Of a DNA stretch of 64,000 bases, positions 24,735-32,195 are shown one piece after another. This DNA comes from JBBQVS01 sp964250805. Its GTDB lineage: Bacteria > Chloroflexota > Ktedonobacteria > Ktedonobacterales > Ktedonobacteraceae. The notes under the pieces are model-generated. The model made no database searches. It had not been told where the DNA came from and saw only the letters and a program-made list of their open reading frames with translations. The stretch is taken from positions 1 to 64,000 of the forward strand of contig CAXUHG010000007.1 of the NCBI GenBank assembly GCA_964250805.1, given 5' to 3'. The position numbers and the translations under genes are program-made. The stretch's first letter is position 1. Every line of letters begins with the position of its first letter.

Positions 24735-24843
24735 GGACCGATTTATCGCGTCCAGGGGGAGGAAGGGGCAACGCGTCGGCGATGATTCTTTCCGGTGACG
24801 TATGCCCACCCCACTTCTTGGACGCGATAAATCGGTCCCTACC
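24730..24843. repeat. Palindromic repeat family A, copy 3
   Basis: 114-bp inverted repeat with perfect 24-bp terminal arms (GGGACCGATTTATCGCGTCC plus ggta) and TA beside the GGGACC ends. It fills almost the whole gap between the convergent MOSC and PP2C genes and contains the MOSC stop codon. Confidence 0.9.
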
Positions 24844-24846
24844 AGT

Positions 24847-26418
24847 TCAATTTCCTACGTATACAACTACCATGCTTACGTTGTCGGCTCCGCCAGCTTT
24901 GAGGGCGGCATCGAGAAGTTGCTCACTAGCACGAGTTGGTTGCGCTAACGTGTGTTGCAGAATCTTTTCTAGTGTAGGATCGCGCACCATTTCCCAGAGA
25001 CCATCGGAGCAGAGGAGCAGGCCGTCGCCGAGAGTGAGTGTCTCCTCAAAGATGTCGATTTGCACCGAGGCGTGTTCACCGAGACAGCGATAAATCTGAT
25101 TGCGGCGTGGATGTGTGTAGATGTCGTCATGCGAGATTGAGCCTTTTTCGACGAGTAAGGCGACATGCGAGTGATCACGTGTCACCTGTGCTAACGTGTG
25201 TTTGTCGCTTTTATAGATGTAGGTGCGACTATCGCCAACGTTGGCAACATAAGCCTTCGCTCCAACGAGCAAGGCGGCGGTGATCGTCGTACCCATCATG
25301 GATTCTTGCCCTCGGTTGCGCTGGTAAATGTTGAGGTTGGCGCGGTGTACGCCGTCTTTGAGCATATCGACAAAGATATTTTCGTCTTCGACGCTGCGTA
25401 ATAAGGCCGGTACAACCACATCGCTGAACGCTTGTATCGCTAAACGGCTCGCCTCACGTCCATTGGCGTGTCCCCCCATACCATCGGCAACTACAAACAG
25501 ACCAACGGGTTGCGTCCCCGTTGGCGTGATACATGTTCCTTGAATAGCGAGAAGATTGTCCTCGTTCGGAGCGTTCTTCCGCACAAGACCGGGGTCGGAG
25601 GCAATCCCGATGACGTAGCGTAAAGCCGTTGCATCGGGTTCACTCTCTTCTTCCAGTTCGTCCTCCTCAAGTTCGTCGTCATCCAATAGAGAGTCTAGGG
25701 CTATAGGAACTGTATCAAATTCTTCGGCCTCGTAGTCACTCTCCGGTATCGTGTCCTTATCGACAATCTCTTCATCTTTGGCAAGAGGAGGCACAACACG
25801 TAGTTGCGAACGTATTGCCGGTAGCGGTGTTTCCCTTGACCTATCAGGAAGCGTCTGAGTATCGAGAGCAGAAAGGCGTAGCGGCGGTGGCGTAGTTCGT
25901 TGCAAAGCCACTGCACTTGCCCTTCTCCCTCCAACGGCTTGATATGTTTGTGTCGGTGTCGCTGCTATGCGATCTCTTAACGAGACTATAAGCGGTGGCA
26001 TCGCGTGTTCTTGCCGCTCGTAATGCGAGGGTTGTATTGTCTGTCGCATCTGACGTTCGGTTTCCTGGGATGCTAACACCTCGGCCTCCTGTAGTTCGAC
26101 TGCGAATTGTTGCCGTGCCTGTCTCTCACGATACCAGTAGATAAGCATGTTAATCCATGCCGTGACGATGACACACCACAAAATGAGGATGGCAAGCGAT
26201 AGCACAATCAGCCCGAACAGTGGCACAAACACAATATTTCCTCGTGCCTGCACAAGCGCAGGTACCTGGGGCAGTGTTTGCAAGAGGAACCGCCACGCCC
26301 AGGGCGGAAAGCCACCCGCAAACAAGAGCAGCATACCGCTGGCAAGAAAGAGCGAGATGCCCGCGACGATGCGTACCCATCTCGAATTGGCATACGCAGT
26401 TTTCATCTGGTCCAGCAT
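24847..26418 (-). CDS. Membrane-bound PP2C-family protein phosphatase
   Basis: 523 aa. Two N-terminal transmembrane helices (about 14-36 and 62-92), a long acidic linker (about 95-265) and a PPM/PP2C Ser/Thr phosphatase domain (about 268-523). Metal-site motifs are present: NEDNL, VADGMGGHANG, VANVGDSRTYIY, LCSDGLWEMV and GGADNVSMVVVYVG. It should dephosphorylate Ser/Thr-kinase targets in the cytoplasm; no Ser/Thr kinase is in the window. AGGGAG precedes the ATG. It is the last gene of a probable operon with the 26445, 27227 and 29081 genes. Confidence 0.9.
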   Translation of the reverse strand: MLDQMKTAYANSRWVRIVAGISLFLASGMLLLFAGGFPPWAWRFLLQTLPQVPALVQARGNIVFVPLFGLIVLSLAILILWCVIVTAWINMLIYWYRERQARQQFAVELQEAEVLASQETERQMRQTIQPSHYERQEHAMPPLIVSLRDRIAATPTQTYQAVGGRRASAVALQRTTPPPLRLSALDTQTLPDRSRETPLPAIRSQLRVVPPLAKDEEIVDKDTIPESDYEAEEFDTVPIALDSLLDDDELEEDELEEESEPDATALRYVIGIASDPGLVRKNAPNEDNLLAIQGTCITPTGTQPVGLFVVADGMGGHANGREASRLAIQAFSDVVVPALLRSVEDENIFVDMLKDGVHRANLNIYQRNRGQESMMGTTITAALLVGAKAYVANVGDSRTYIYKSDKHTLAQVTRDHSHVALLVEKGSISHDDIYTHPRRNQIYRCLGEHASVQIDIFEETLTLGDGLLLCSDGLWEMVRDPTLEKILQHTLAQPTRASEQLLDAALKAGGADNVSMVVVYVGN

Positions 26419-26444
26419 TATCTCTACTCCCTATATATCGCTAT

Positions 26445-27230
26445 TCACATACCACTATTCGCGACAGTGGTAACAAAAGAGGTCACATGAATGACTGTGT
26501 TATTTTTCACAAGGACACGTACTCCTGGCTGTCCATTGGTAAGGTCGGTATCATTGACCATCAGAATCCAGTTCGTGGGTTCAGCAAGCGTGCTGCGCCA
26601 TACCTTGGCAAAGAGCATGGCACCAACGGCACGGAAACGAAGATTGTACGACTTGCCACCCTTTGCCACAAAGGGCTGTGTAGCAAGCACAGTGCTGGCT
26701 CCGTTGATGCGTTTCAGCAACTCAACATTCGTACCATCTATAAGCAGCTTGTACCAGTTGTTCTTATCATTCCAGCGTAGCACCACACCAAGATTGACGG
26801 TACCATCGAAGTGGCTGACCGAGCCTTGCATCAACACCTCGACATTGCTGGTCGCATCTCCAAGCAAGGCATCGAAGGTTCCTTGCCCATGAGCAATTTG
26901 CCCTGTCTTGTTGCTGATAGAGAAAATGTTCTGTTCGTTCGCGTTGTTGGCGTCACCTGCCCATGTGCGCGTGTCGGTTGCCGTGCCCCATAATGGCTGG
27001 TCGGGGCGTTGAAACATATCTTGCGCAATTACATTAGCTGGAGTATTTGTTGCCATTGTAGGATTCGATTGAGGCATGTTTCCTTTGACTATAGGAATTA
27101 TCGGCATAGCAGGCATGGCGCGAGCTGGAATAGTAAGCGCACGCTGAATACTGTTCGTGAAGATGCCAGCGATGAGGCCCCCAATAATCATAAGCACCAG
27201 CAGCGAGATGCCAAGGAGTCGTAGATTCAT
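26445..27230 (-). CDS. Membrane-anchored extracytoplasmic protein, concanavalin-like fold
   Basis: 261 aa. One N-terminal anchor (about 5-27), a Pro/Ala/Met-rich stretch, and a beta-rich domain (about 70-261) with blocks such as TWAGDANNANEQNIFSISN, LGVVLRWNDKNNWYKLLIDG, YNLRFRAVGAMLFAKVW and GVRVLVKNNTVIHVTSF. These resemble the LamG/DUF1080-type jelly-roll that binds sugars or wall components. The start overlaps the stop of the upstream gene by 4 nt (ATGA), so the pair is translationally coupled, and the PP2C gene follows 26 bp later. No catalytic residues can be named. Confidence 0.6.
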   Translation of the reverse strand: MNLRLLGISLLVLMIIGGLIAGIFTNSIQRALTIPARAMPAMPIIPIVKGNMPQSNPTMATNTPANVIAQDMFQRPDQPLWGTATDTRTWAGDANNANEQNIFSISNKTGQIAHGQGTFDALLGDATSNVEVLMQGSVSHFDGTVNLGVVLRWNDKNNWYKLLIDGTNVELLKRINGASTVLATQPFVAKGGKSYNLRFRAVGAMLFAKVWRSTLAEPTNWILMVNDTDLTNGQPGVRVLVKNNTVIHVTSFVTTVANSGM

Positions 27231-29056
27231 TGCTGTCCTCCTCGTATCCCTATCATGCCCACTCTTGGAGAATTTTCAATCATCTGAATGGATGAACGCC
27301 CCCGGCTGTATGGTGCAATTGAGATAACTGCCAACGATTGCATTTGATTGTGTACCCATGTGATACCTTGCTGAACCTCGCCTGTAGCAGTATTAGTCTG
27401 GCCTACATAGGCGGAGTTCGCATTCATAATCATATCGTTGAGCAGCGTCAACGTGGTTGGTTGGTGTAACTGGGCATCGCTCATCTTGAGTAGTTGCTGT
27501 GAGTCCTTACGCACCTGCATCAGCCAGAAACGAACGTTGTTCAAGGCAACAATCATAGCAGCGATATTGGTACGTAAGGCTTTATTAGATATGTTCGCCT
27601 GCAACAGACCGTTCAAGTGAAACGCCATATGAGTGAGGAATGCTGGCGGGTCTTGATTGACACCATTAACAGGTAGAATACCAATACGACCAAGGCGATC
27701 ATTGATGCCAAGTGGAATCGTCGGTGGTACATCTTGCTGTACATATGAAAGTCCATCGAGGTAGGCGAGTGTGCGAATGGTCTGGCGACGAAGAAAGGTG
27801 ACATCGGGCGTCTCTTCCCAATGTTCGCGCATACTGCCCGTCCATTCGAGAATCTTGCCAGTGTTTCGATAGAGCCAGTTATTCAGGCCGCCGGGGAGTT
27901 CCATCTGATCCAGCAACGGGTCAGACGCGAGTAGATGGCGCAGGTGATCGAGATAGCTAAACGTTTTGGTGCTACCTGTACCATCATTCGTGTTAGCAAT
28001 TGGAGTGGATGAAATCTCGCCGTAGTAACGCCATGTTCCCTCGTCGGGTGAAGGTGTGAGCGGTGCCATCGTCGCATCTTCCTCCGTCACCAGCAAACGG
28101 CTATTGGTGGCAAGTAGATTCGTATGTTGTGCATCTCCCGCATAGAAAAAATGAGCGTTGCCATTGTTCACAGGCAACACGCCTAATAGCGTCGCCTTCA
28201 TATCGGGCTGACTCTTGTCGCTCAATAACCACGCGTAGTAGCTCTTGCCAGCTTTGGGGATGGGCAGATTGTTTATATCAATCTGTATCTCGTCGGCAAT
28301 ACCATGATTATTATTCTCGCTGAGTTGTTCACTACTCAGAAAGTAGAGATGTCCAATGATAGTCGGTGCTGCACCCACATCGTTACTACTCATAGAGACA
28401 TTGGGCACAAAAACCAGGAAGGTGCCGAGTCCCGCCGCCAGAAGTGCGGTGATCGTCAAGCCAATCAGGATGGTAGAAAACCGTTTCTTACGTCCATGCT
28501 CATGTCCGCCCTGCATTGGTCGCGTAGGTTGCCGTAGCGGTGGCTCCGCTGTGCGTATCGGCTCGGTAGTGTGGAACGTAAATGGCGATGGTGGCAACGT
28601 ATTAGTTGTAGGTGTATTCTGTGCAGGAAACAGCGTGTTGGTTGTATGAACATTCTGCACTGGCGGTATCAGTGGCATCGTCTTATTAGAGAGGGAAGCA
28701 ACCCGTTCTGGATTGAGCGGCATAGTTGTTGCTCTTGTACGTTGGCGCGTCATATGCCCCTTTGTCAATGCGTCGGCGAGGGCGTCCATCGAGGGATAGA
28801 CTGGAAAGCCATTGCGGTGCGCCAGTTGCAGCAGACGTTCGCTTTGTGCCGCGACAAATGCAATAGGCTGATCCAATTGTCGTTTGACGTGCTTGAGTTC
28901 CGTAAAGTCTTCGGGGCGTTGTAGCACGCGCGTCTGCTCTGCGAGCATCAACACCACAGGTTTTTTTTGACCGATGATCGTGGTGAATAAAGCTGTTTTG
29001 TCGTCCATCTGTTCCACGTATAGGACGCAGAAGTCGCCTGTATCATTGTATTTCAT
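27227..29056 (-). CDS. Single-pass membrane protein with cytosolic N-domain and RskA-like ectodomain
   Basis: 609 aa. N-terminal cytosolic domain (about 1-100; KPVVLMLAEQTRVLQRPEDF, QPIAFVAAQSERLLQLAHRN, GFPVYPSMDALADAL) of a Rossmann-like type that recurs at the N-termini of Chloroflexota membrane proteins. Then a Pro/Thr linker and a transmembrane helix (about 197-220). The outer part begins with a segment resembling the anti-sigma-K factor (RskA) C-terminal domain (GKSYYAWLLSDKSQPDMKA), then an alpha-helical region to the C-terminus. Function unknown. Context suggests a signalling role with the phosphatase downstream. Confidence 0.55.
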   Translation of the reverse strand: MKYNDTGDFCVLYVEQMDDKTALFTTIIGQKKPVVLMLAEQTRVLQRPEDFTELKHVKRQLDQPIAFVAAQSERLLQLAHRNGFPVYPSMDALADALTKGHMTRQRTRATTMPLNPERVASLSNKTMPLIPPVQNVHTTNTLFPAQNTPTTNTLPPSPFTFHTTEPIRTAEPPLRQPTRPMQGGHEHGRKKRFSTILIGLTITALLAAGLGTFLVFVPNVSMSSNDVGAAPTIIGHLYFLSSEQLSENNNHGIADEIQIDINNLPIPKAGKSYYAWLLSDKSQPDMKATLLGVLPVNNGNAHFFYAGDAQHTNLLATNSRLLVTEEDATMAPLTPSPDEGTWRYYGEISSTPIANTNDGTGSTKTFSYLDHLRHLLASDPLLDQMELPGGLNNWLYRNTGKILEWTGSMREHWEETPDVTFLRRQTIRTLAYLDGLSYVQQDVPPTIPLGINDRLGRIGILPVNGVNQDPPAFLTHMAFHLNGLLQANISNKALRTNIAAMIVALNNVRFWLMQVRKDSQQLLKMSDAQLHQPTTLTLLNDMIMNANSAYVGQTNTATGEVQQGITWVHNQMQSLAVISIAPYSRGRSSIQMIENSPRVGMIGIRGGQQ

Positions 29057-29080
29057 CGTTCTCTCATTTCTGGAATTGTG

Positions 29081-30232
29081 CTATGCACGGGCAAGTCGCA
29101 TGCGGCGCATTTTACGCCGTTGCTCTAGCAGTGCATCCTCGCCTTGTCTACTCATAGGTGGAATAGTCGGCACTTCGTAGGAGGCAACCGCCAACTCCAT
29201 CTCTGGATACTCCTCCCATACTTGTATCTCTGGTTGCGTAGGCAGTTCTTCGGTGATACGCGCATCTCTCCGTGCGGTCACAAAGTCACCGCCAAAAGTT
29301 TGTTGCAATACGTTCTCAGCCGTTACAAGGTCTTCTGTATGCGCCTGCTGAGCAACATTTATTGTGGTAGGTTGTGACATTGTTGGAGTTTGAAGTAATG
29401 CCATAGTTTCTTGCTCTGCAATGTGTGCTGTTGCGGCTCGCAGAGATAGGCCACGAGCGATACCGATACTACCAGTCAAAATGACAGAGACCCACGCAAC
29501 AAGCCAACATACAGCCTGTACAAGCAGTAGCTGTGTCGCAAGGTCGCGCCAGAGAGCCGACGATGCCAGAAGTTGTGTACGCATCAGGAAGAGTTCTTGC
29601 CACGAGGTCGGCGGCAAACCACCAATTTTTGTAAGTAAGAAGCCACCACCAAACAAGAACAGCAATGGATACGTCACGCCACCAATACCTGCCATAAAGT
29701 TTCTGTTGAGCAACAGGTGCCCTTGTCCCAATTGCCCATATCCATATTGCTCTTGAGTGTGCGTTCGCTTGATGCCAGTACATGTCTGAACAATTGCTCC
29801 GACGACGACAAAACTGCCACCGATATAGCCATAGAGCGGGAGCAGTTCATGCAGATACAGATTAGCGATGAATGCACCCAGAACGGGTTCAAGCACATAG
29901 ATAAATGAGACCGTAAGTGCGGAGATATGTTTTTGCATCAAGACAGTGATCATTGTGGGCACGAAGGTACACGCACCCGCGACATAGATAATGACATAGA
30001 TATCTTTCGGCAGCGATGGATGGAACGCTTTCCAGTCACCAAAGAGGAGCGAGACCAGACACGCCCAGCCCGCCATAGTTAATAGCTCGATGGCGAAAAG
30101 AGGCCAGGGTGCCACCTGCTGCTTTTGTTCGGTATCAGATAAGAAGATGTAGCAGGTGAAAAAGAGACCTCCGAGAAAAGCGATCAACGAGCCACGCGCA
30201 CCACCCATCGGCGAGTTCATAATGAGCAGAGC
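29081..30232 (-). CDS. DMT/EamA-family transporter with long cytoplasmic tail, interrupted by assembly gap
   Basis: The visible part is an EamA repeat (about 130 residues; FLGGLFFTCYIFLSDTEQ, VLMQKHISALTVSFIYVLEP, GAFIANLYLHE, GYIGGSFVVVGAIVQT), two more hydrophobic segments, and a charged tail of about 110 residues ending RRKMRRMRLARA. EamA carriers need two such repeats, so the first half is missing at the gap. Past the gap, 30333-30377 reads MTLDWLYFVYETKLA in the matching frame and could be the true N-terminus. The tail is not typical of DMT carriers and may link to the operon's signalling proteins. The substrate is unknown. Confidence 0.6.
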   Translation of the reverse strand, partial: ALLIMNSPMGGARGSLIAFLGGLFFTCYIFLSDTEQKQQVAPWPLFAIELLTMAGWACLVSLLFGDWKAFHPSLPKDIYVIIYVAGACTFVPTMITVLMQKHISALTVSFIYVLEPVLGAFIANLYLHELLPLYGYIGGSFVVVGAIVQTCTGIKRTHTQEQYGYGQLGQGHLLLNRNFMAGIGGVTYPLLFLFGGGFLLTKIGGLPPTSWQELFLMRTQLLASSALWRDLATQLLLVQAVCWLVAWVSVILTGSIGIARGLSLRAATAHIAEQETMALLQTPTMSQPTTINVAQQAHTEDLVTAENVLQQTFGGDFVTARRDARITEELPTQPEIQVWEEYPEMELAVASYEVPTIPPMSRQGEDALLEQRRKMRRMRLARA

Positions 30233-30332
30233 NNNNNNNNNNNNNNNNNNNNNNNNNNNNNNNNNNNNNNNNNNNNNNNNNNNNNNNNNNNNNNNNNNNN
30301 NNNNNNNNNNNNNNNNNNNNNNNNNNNNNNNN
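30233..30332. other. Assembly gap of 100 N
   Basis: Exactly 100 unknown bases, the usual placeholder for a scaffold gap of unknown size. It interrupts the 5' part of the transporter gene; a missing EamA repeat implies that several hundred bases may be absent. Confidence 0.95.
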
Positions 30333-30455
30333 AGCTAGTTTTGTCTCGTACACAAAGTATAGCCAATCAAGAGTCATCTACGACGGTATCTTACCCCACG
30401 TTCCTGATAGGGCGTCTTATGAAGTTGTTTGATGCATTACATATTTCTGTAATAT

Positions 30456-30507
30456 AGCAAAAAGAGAGGGTTGTAGCGATGCGTCGCCACAACCCTCTCT
30501 TTTTGCT
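30456..30507. terminator. Palindromic terminator
   Basis: A 19-bp perfect stem (AGCAAAAAGAGAGGGTTGT with its complement), extended by an inner GCGA/TCGC pairing. The 3' side on the minus strand carries a U-run. It lies 7 bp beyond the stop of the phosphate carrier gene. Confidence 0.85.
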
Positions 30508-30513
30508 GTACGT

Positions 30514-31974
30514 TTATTGACTACTTACTGCTGTGTTAGTAGCAGGTTCGTGTTGCTGTGACTTCTCATCCATCTGCTCGCCCTCTTTTTCGATGGTTTC
30601 GAGCGATTTCTGTTTTGGTTCAGGTAATAAGAAGGTGAGCAAGAAGCCAAGTACGCAGATACCTGCCGCAACCCCCATAGCACCAGGGAGTTTGAAGGCG
30701 GAACTGGCGAGCATAAGGGGGAAGATGAAGGCTCCGATGAACGCGCCAAATTTGCCAATACCAGCCGCGATACCATGAGCAGTTGTGCGCACTGTGACTG
30801 GAAAGATTTCAGCAGGATACAAGAATGTTGTGATGTTGGGACCGAACTCAGTGAAGAGGTAAGCCAAACCGTAGAGTAGGAGGAACGTGACCGTGATTTT
30901 CGTGAGCGCAGGAAAGATGAAAAGCGAGCCGTAAGAGATTGCCATCATCGCAAAACCAAGCAATTGAATTGGCTTACGCCCGATGCGGTCGATGGTAAAT
31001 GCAGCGAGAACGTAGCCAGGTAGTGCGGCAACGACAAAAATGAGCAGCGTGTAGAGCATAGTCACAGGTAGCGTGACTTTGGGGCTGAACAGTTTAATCA
31101 CAATTGGTGTCGAAACTGTCGTACCATAATAGGCGATATCGAGCAAGAACCAAGTGCCTGTTGCGCCAAGAAGCCAGAGGAGCCAGTGACGCGTGGTAAA
31201 CAATTCTTGCCACCTTATTTTGTTTTTCGCCTCTTGCTGCTGCTGCGGTTTAAGGCTCTCGCTCTTATCGCCAGCTTTTGCGGCATCGGTTTGTTTGCCG
31301 CTCGCCATATCTACCGCACGTTGTACGCCTGCATCATCGCCCTGTGCCAACGCGAAACGTGGCGATTCTGAGATTTGGCGGCGTAACCAGAAGGTGGCAA
31401 GAGCAGGAATAGCACCTGCGCCAAGAATGATACGCCATACAAGGTCTGTTGGTACATGACTAACCAGCAAAATATACGTCAAGAGCGGACCAATAATGAG
31501 ACCGAGTGCCTGTGTAGAGAAAACAAAGGTGATGAGCTTACCACGATCCTTACGGTTCGCATACTCGCTAATCAAGGTTGAGCTTACAGGATAGTCGCCA
31601 CCAATGCCAACGCCCAGAATAAAGCGAAAGACGAGCAGCCAGATAATGTTTGGCGCAAAGGCTGACGCAAGGGCACCAACTGCAAGCACAATCAATTCAT
31701 AGCCGTAAATGAATTTTCGTCCCATCGTGTCGGCAATACGTCCAAAGATGATCGCGCCGAACACTGAGGCAATCAGAGCCAAGCTACTCAGAAGTGAGAC
31801 TTGTAGTGGGTTGATCTTCCACACTTGAGTAAGAATGGTGGATACCACACCGATAATGAAGAGATCATAGGCGTCCGTGAAAAAACCCATACCAGCGGTA
31901 ATCACTGTTTTGAAGTGAAAGCCTGACATGGGGCTTTCGTCTAATCGTTTCAGGGCATCTTGAGATGAGGACAT
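30514..31974 (-). CDS. MFS phosphate:H+ symporter-like transporter (PHS family)
   Basis: 486 aa, 12 predicted transmembrane segments with a central cytoplasmic loop (about 215-260). The first helix block GMGFFTDAYDLFIIGVV and FRFILGVGIGGDYPVSSTLISEYANRKDRG are hallmarks of the PHS1/Pho84 phosphate-symporter branch of the major facilitator superfamily; GRIADTMGRKFIYG is the MFS loop 2-3 motif. Phosphate is the likely substrate, although related members carry sugars or organic acids. ATG 31974 has GGAGGG 8 nt upstream; the longer frame to 32010 lacks one. The promoter is at 32022-32051 and the terminator at 30456-30507, so it is monocistronic. Confidence 0.85.
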   Translation of the reverse strand: MSSSQDALKRLDESPMSGFHFKTVITAGMGFFTDAYDLFIIGVVSTILTQVWKINPLQVSLLSSLALIASVFGAIIFGRIADTMGRKFIYGYELIVLAVGALASAFAPNIIWLLVFRFILGVGIGGDYPVSSTLISEYANRKDRGKLITFVFSTQALGLIIGPLLTYILLVSHVPTDLVWRIILGAGAIPALATFWLRRQISESPRFALAQGDDAGVQRAVDMASGKQTDAAKAGDKSESLKPQQQQEAKNKIRWQELFTTRHWLLWLLGATGTWFLLDIAYYGTTVSTPIVIKLFSPKVTLPVTMLYTLLIFVVAALPGYVLAAFTIDRIGRKPIQLLGFAMMAISYGSLFIFPALTKITVTFLLLYGLAYLFTEFGPNITTFLYPAEIFPVTVRTTAHGIAAGIGKFGAFIGAFIFPLMLASSAFKLPGAMGVAAGICVLGFLLTFLLPEPKQKSLETIEKEGEQMDEKSQQHEPATNTAVSSQ

Positions 31975-32021
31975 ACTGTTTTCCCTCCGTCCATAGATAA
32001 AGCTATACAATTTCGTCCACC

Positions 32022-32051
32022 TATATATTGTACGGAGGAGCTATTGTACAA
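32022..32051 (-). promoter_or_regulatory. Promoter of the phosphate carrier gene
   Basis: Minus-strand TTGTAC (32046-32051) and TATATA (32022-32027) with an 18-bp spacer, about 50 bp before the start codon. Confidence 0.6.
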
Positions 32052-32123
32052 GAAAACAGTTTTGTGTTAAACGAGTGTAATATTTAGTTTAAATTTTGAG
32101 CAATGCACAAATACATTCCATAA

Positions 32124-32195
32124 AAACAGAGTTAATTGCTACGTGTTCTTTCCTCTGCTAGCAGAGGAAAGAACACGTAGCAATTAACTCTGTTT
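32124..32195. terminator. Perfect 72-bp palindrome at the 3' end of the regulator gene
   Basis: Both 36-nt arms match at every base with no spacer (centre TGCTAGCA at 32156-32163). The last two sense codons and the stop (TAA) of the 32184 gene lie inside the right arm. The minus-strand end carries a short U-run. Probably a terminator for that gene; a cruciform is also possible in DNA. Confidence 0.8.

Noticed and set aside
30156..30377. Open frames that run through the 100 N at 30233-30332
   Set aside because: Unknown bases cannot support translation; only the flanking known codons were used.
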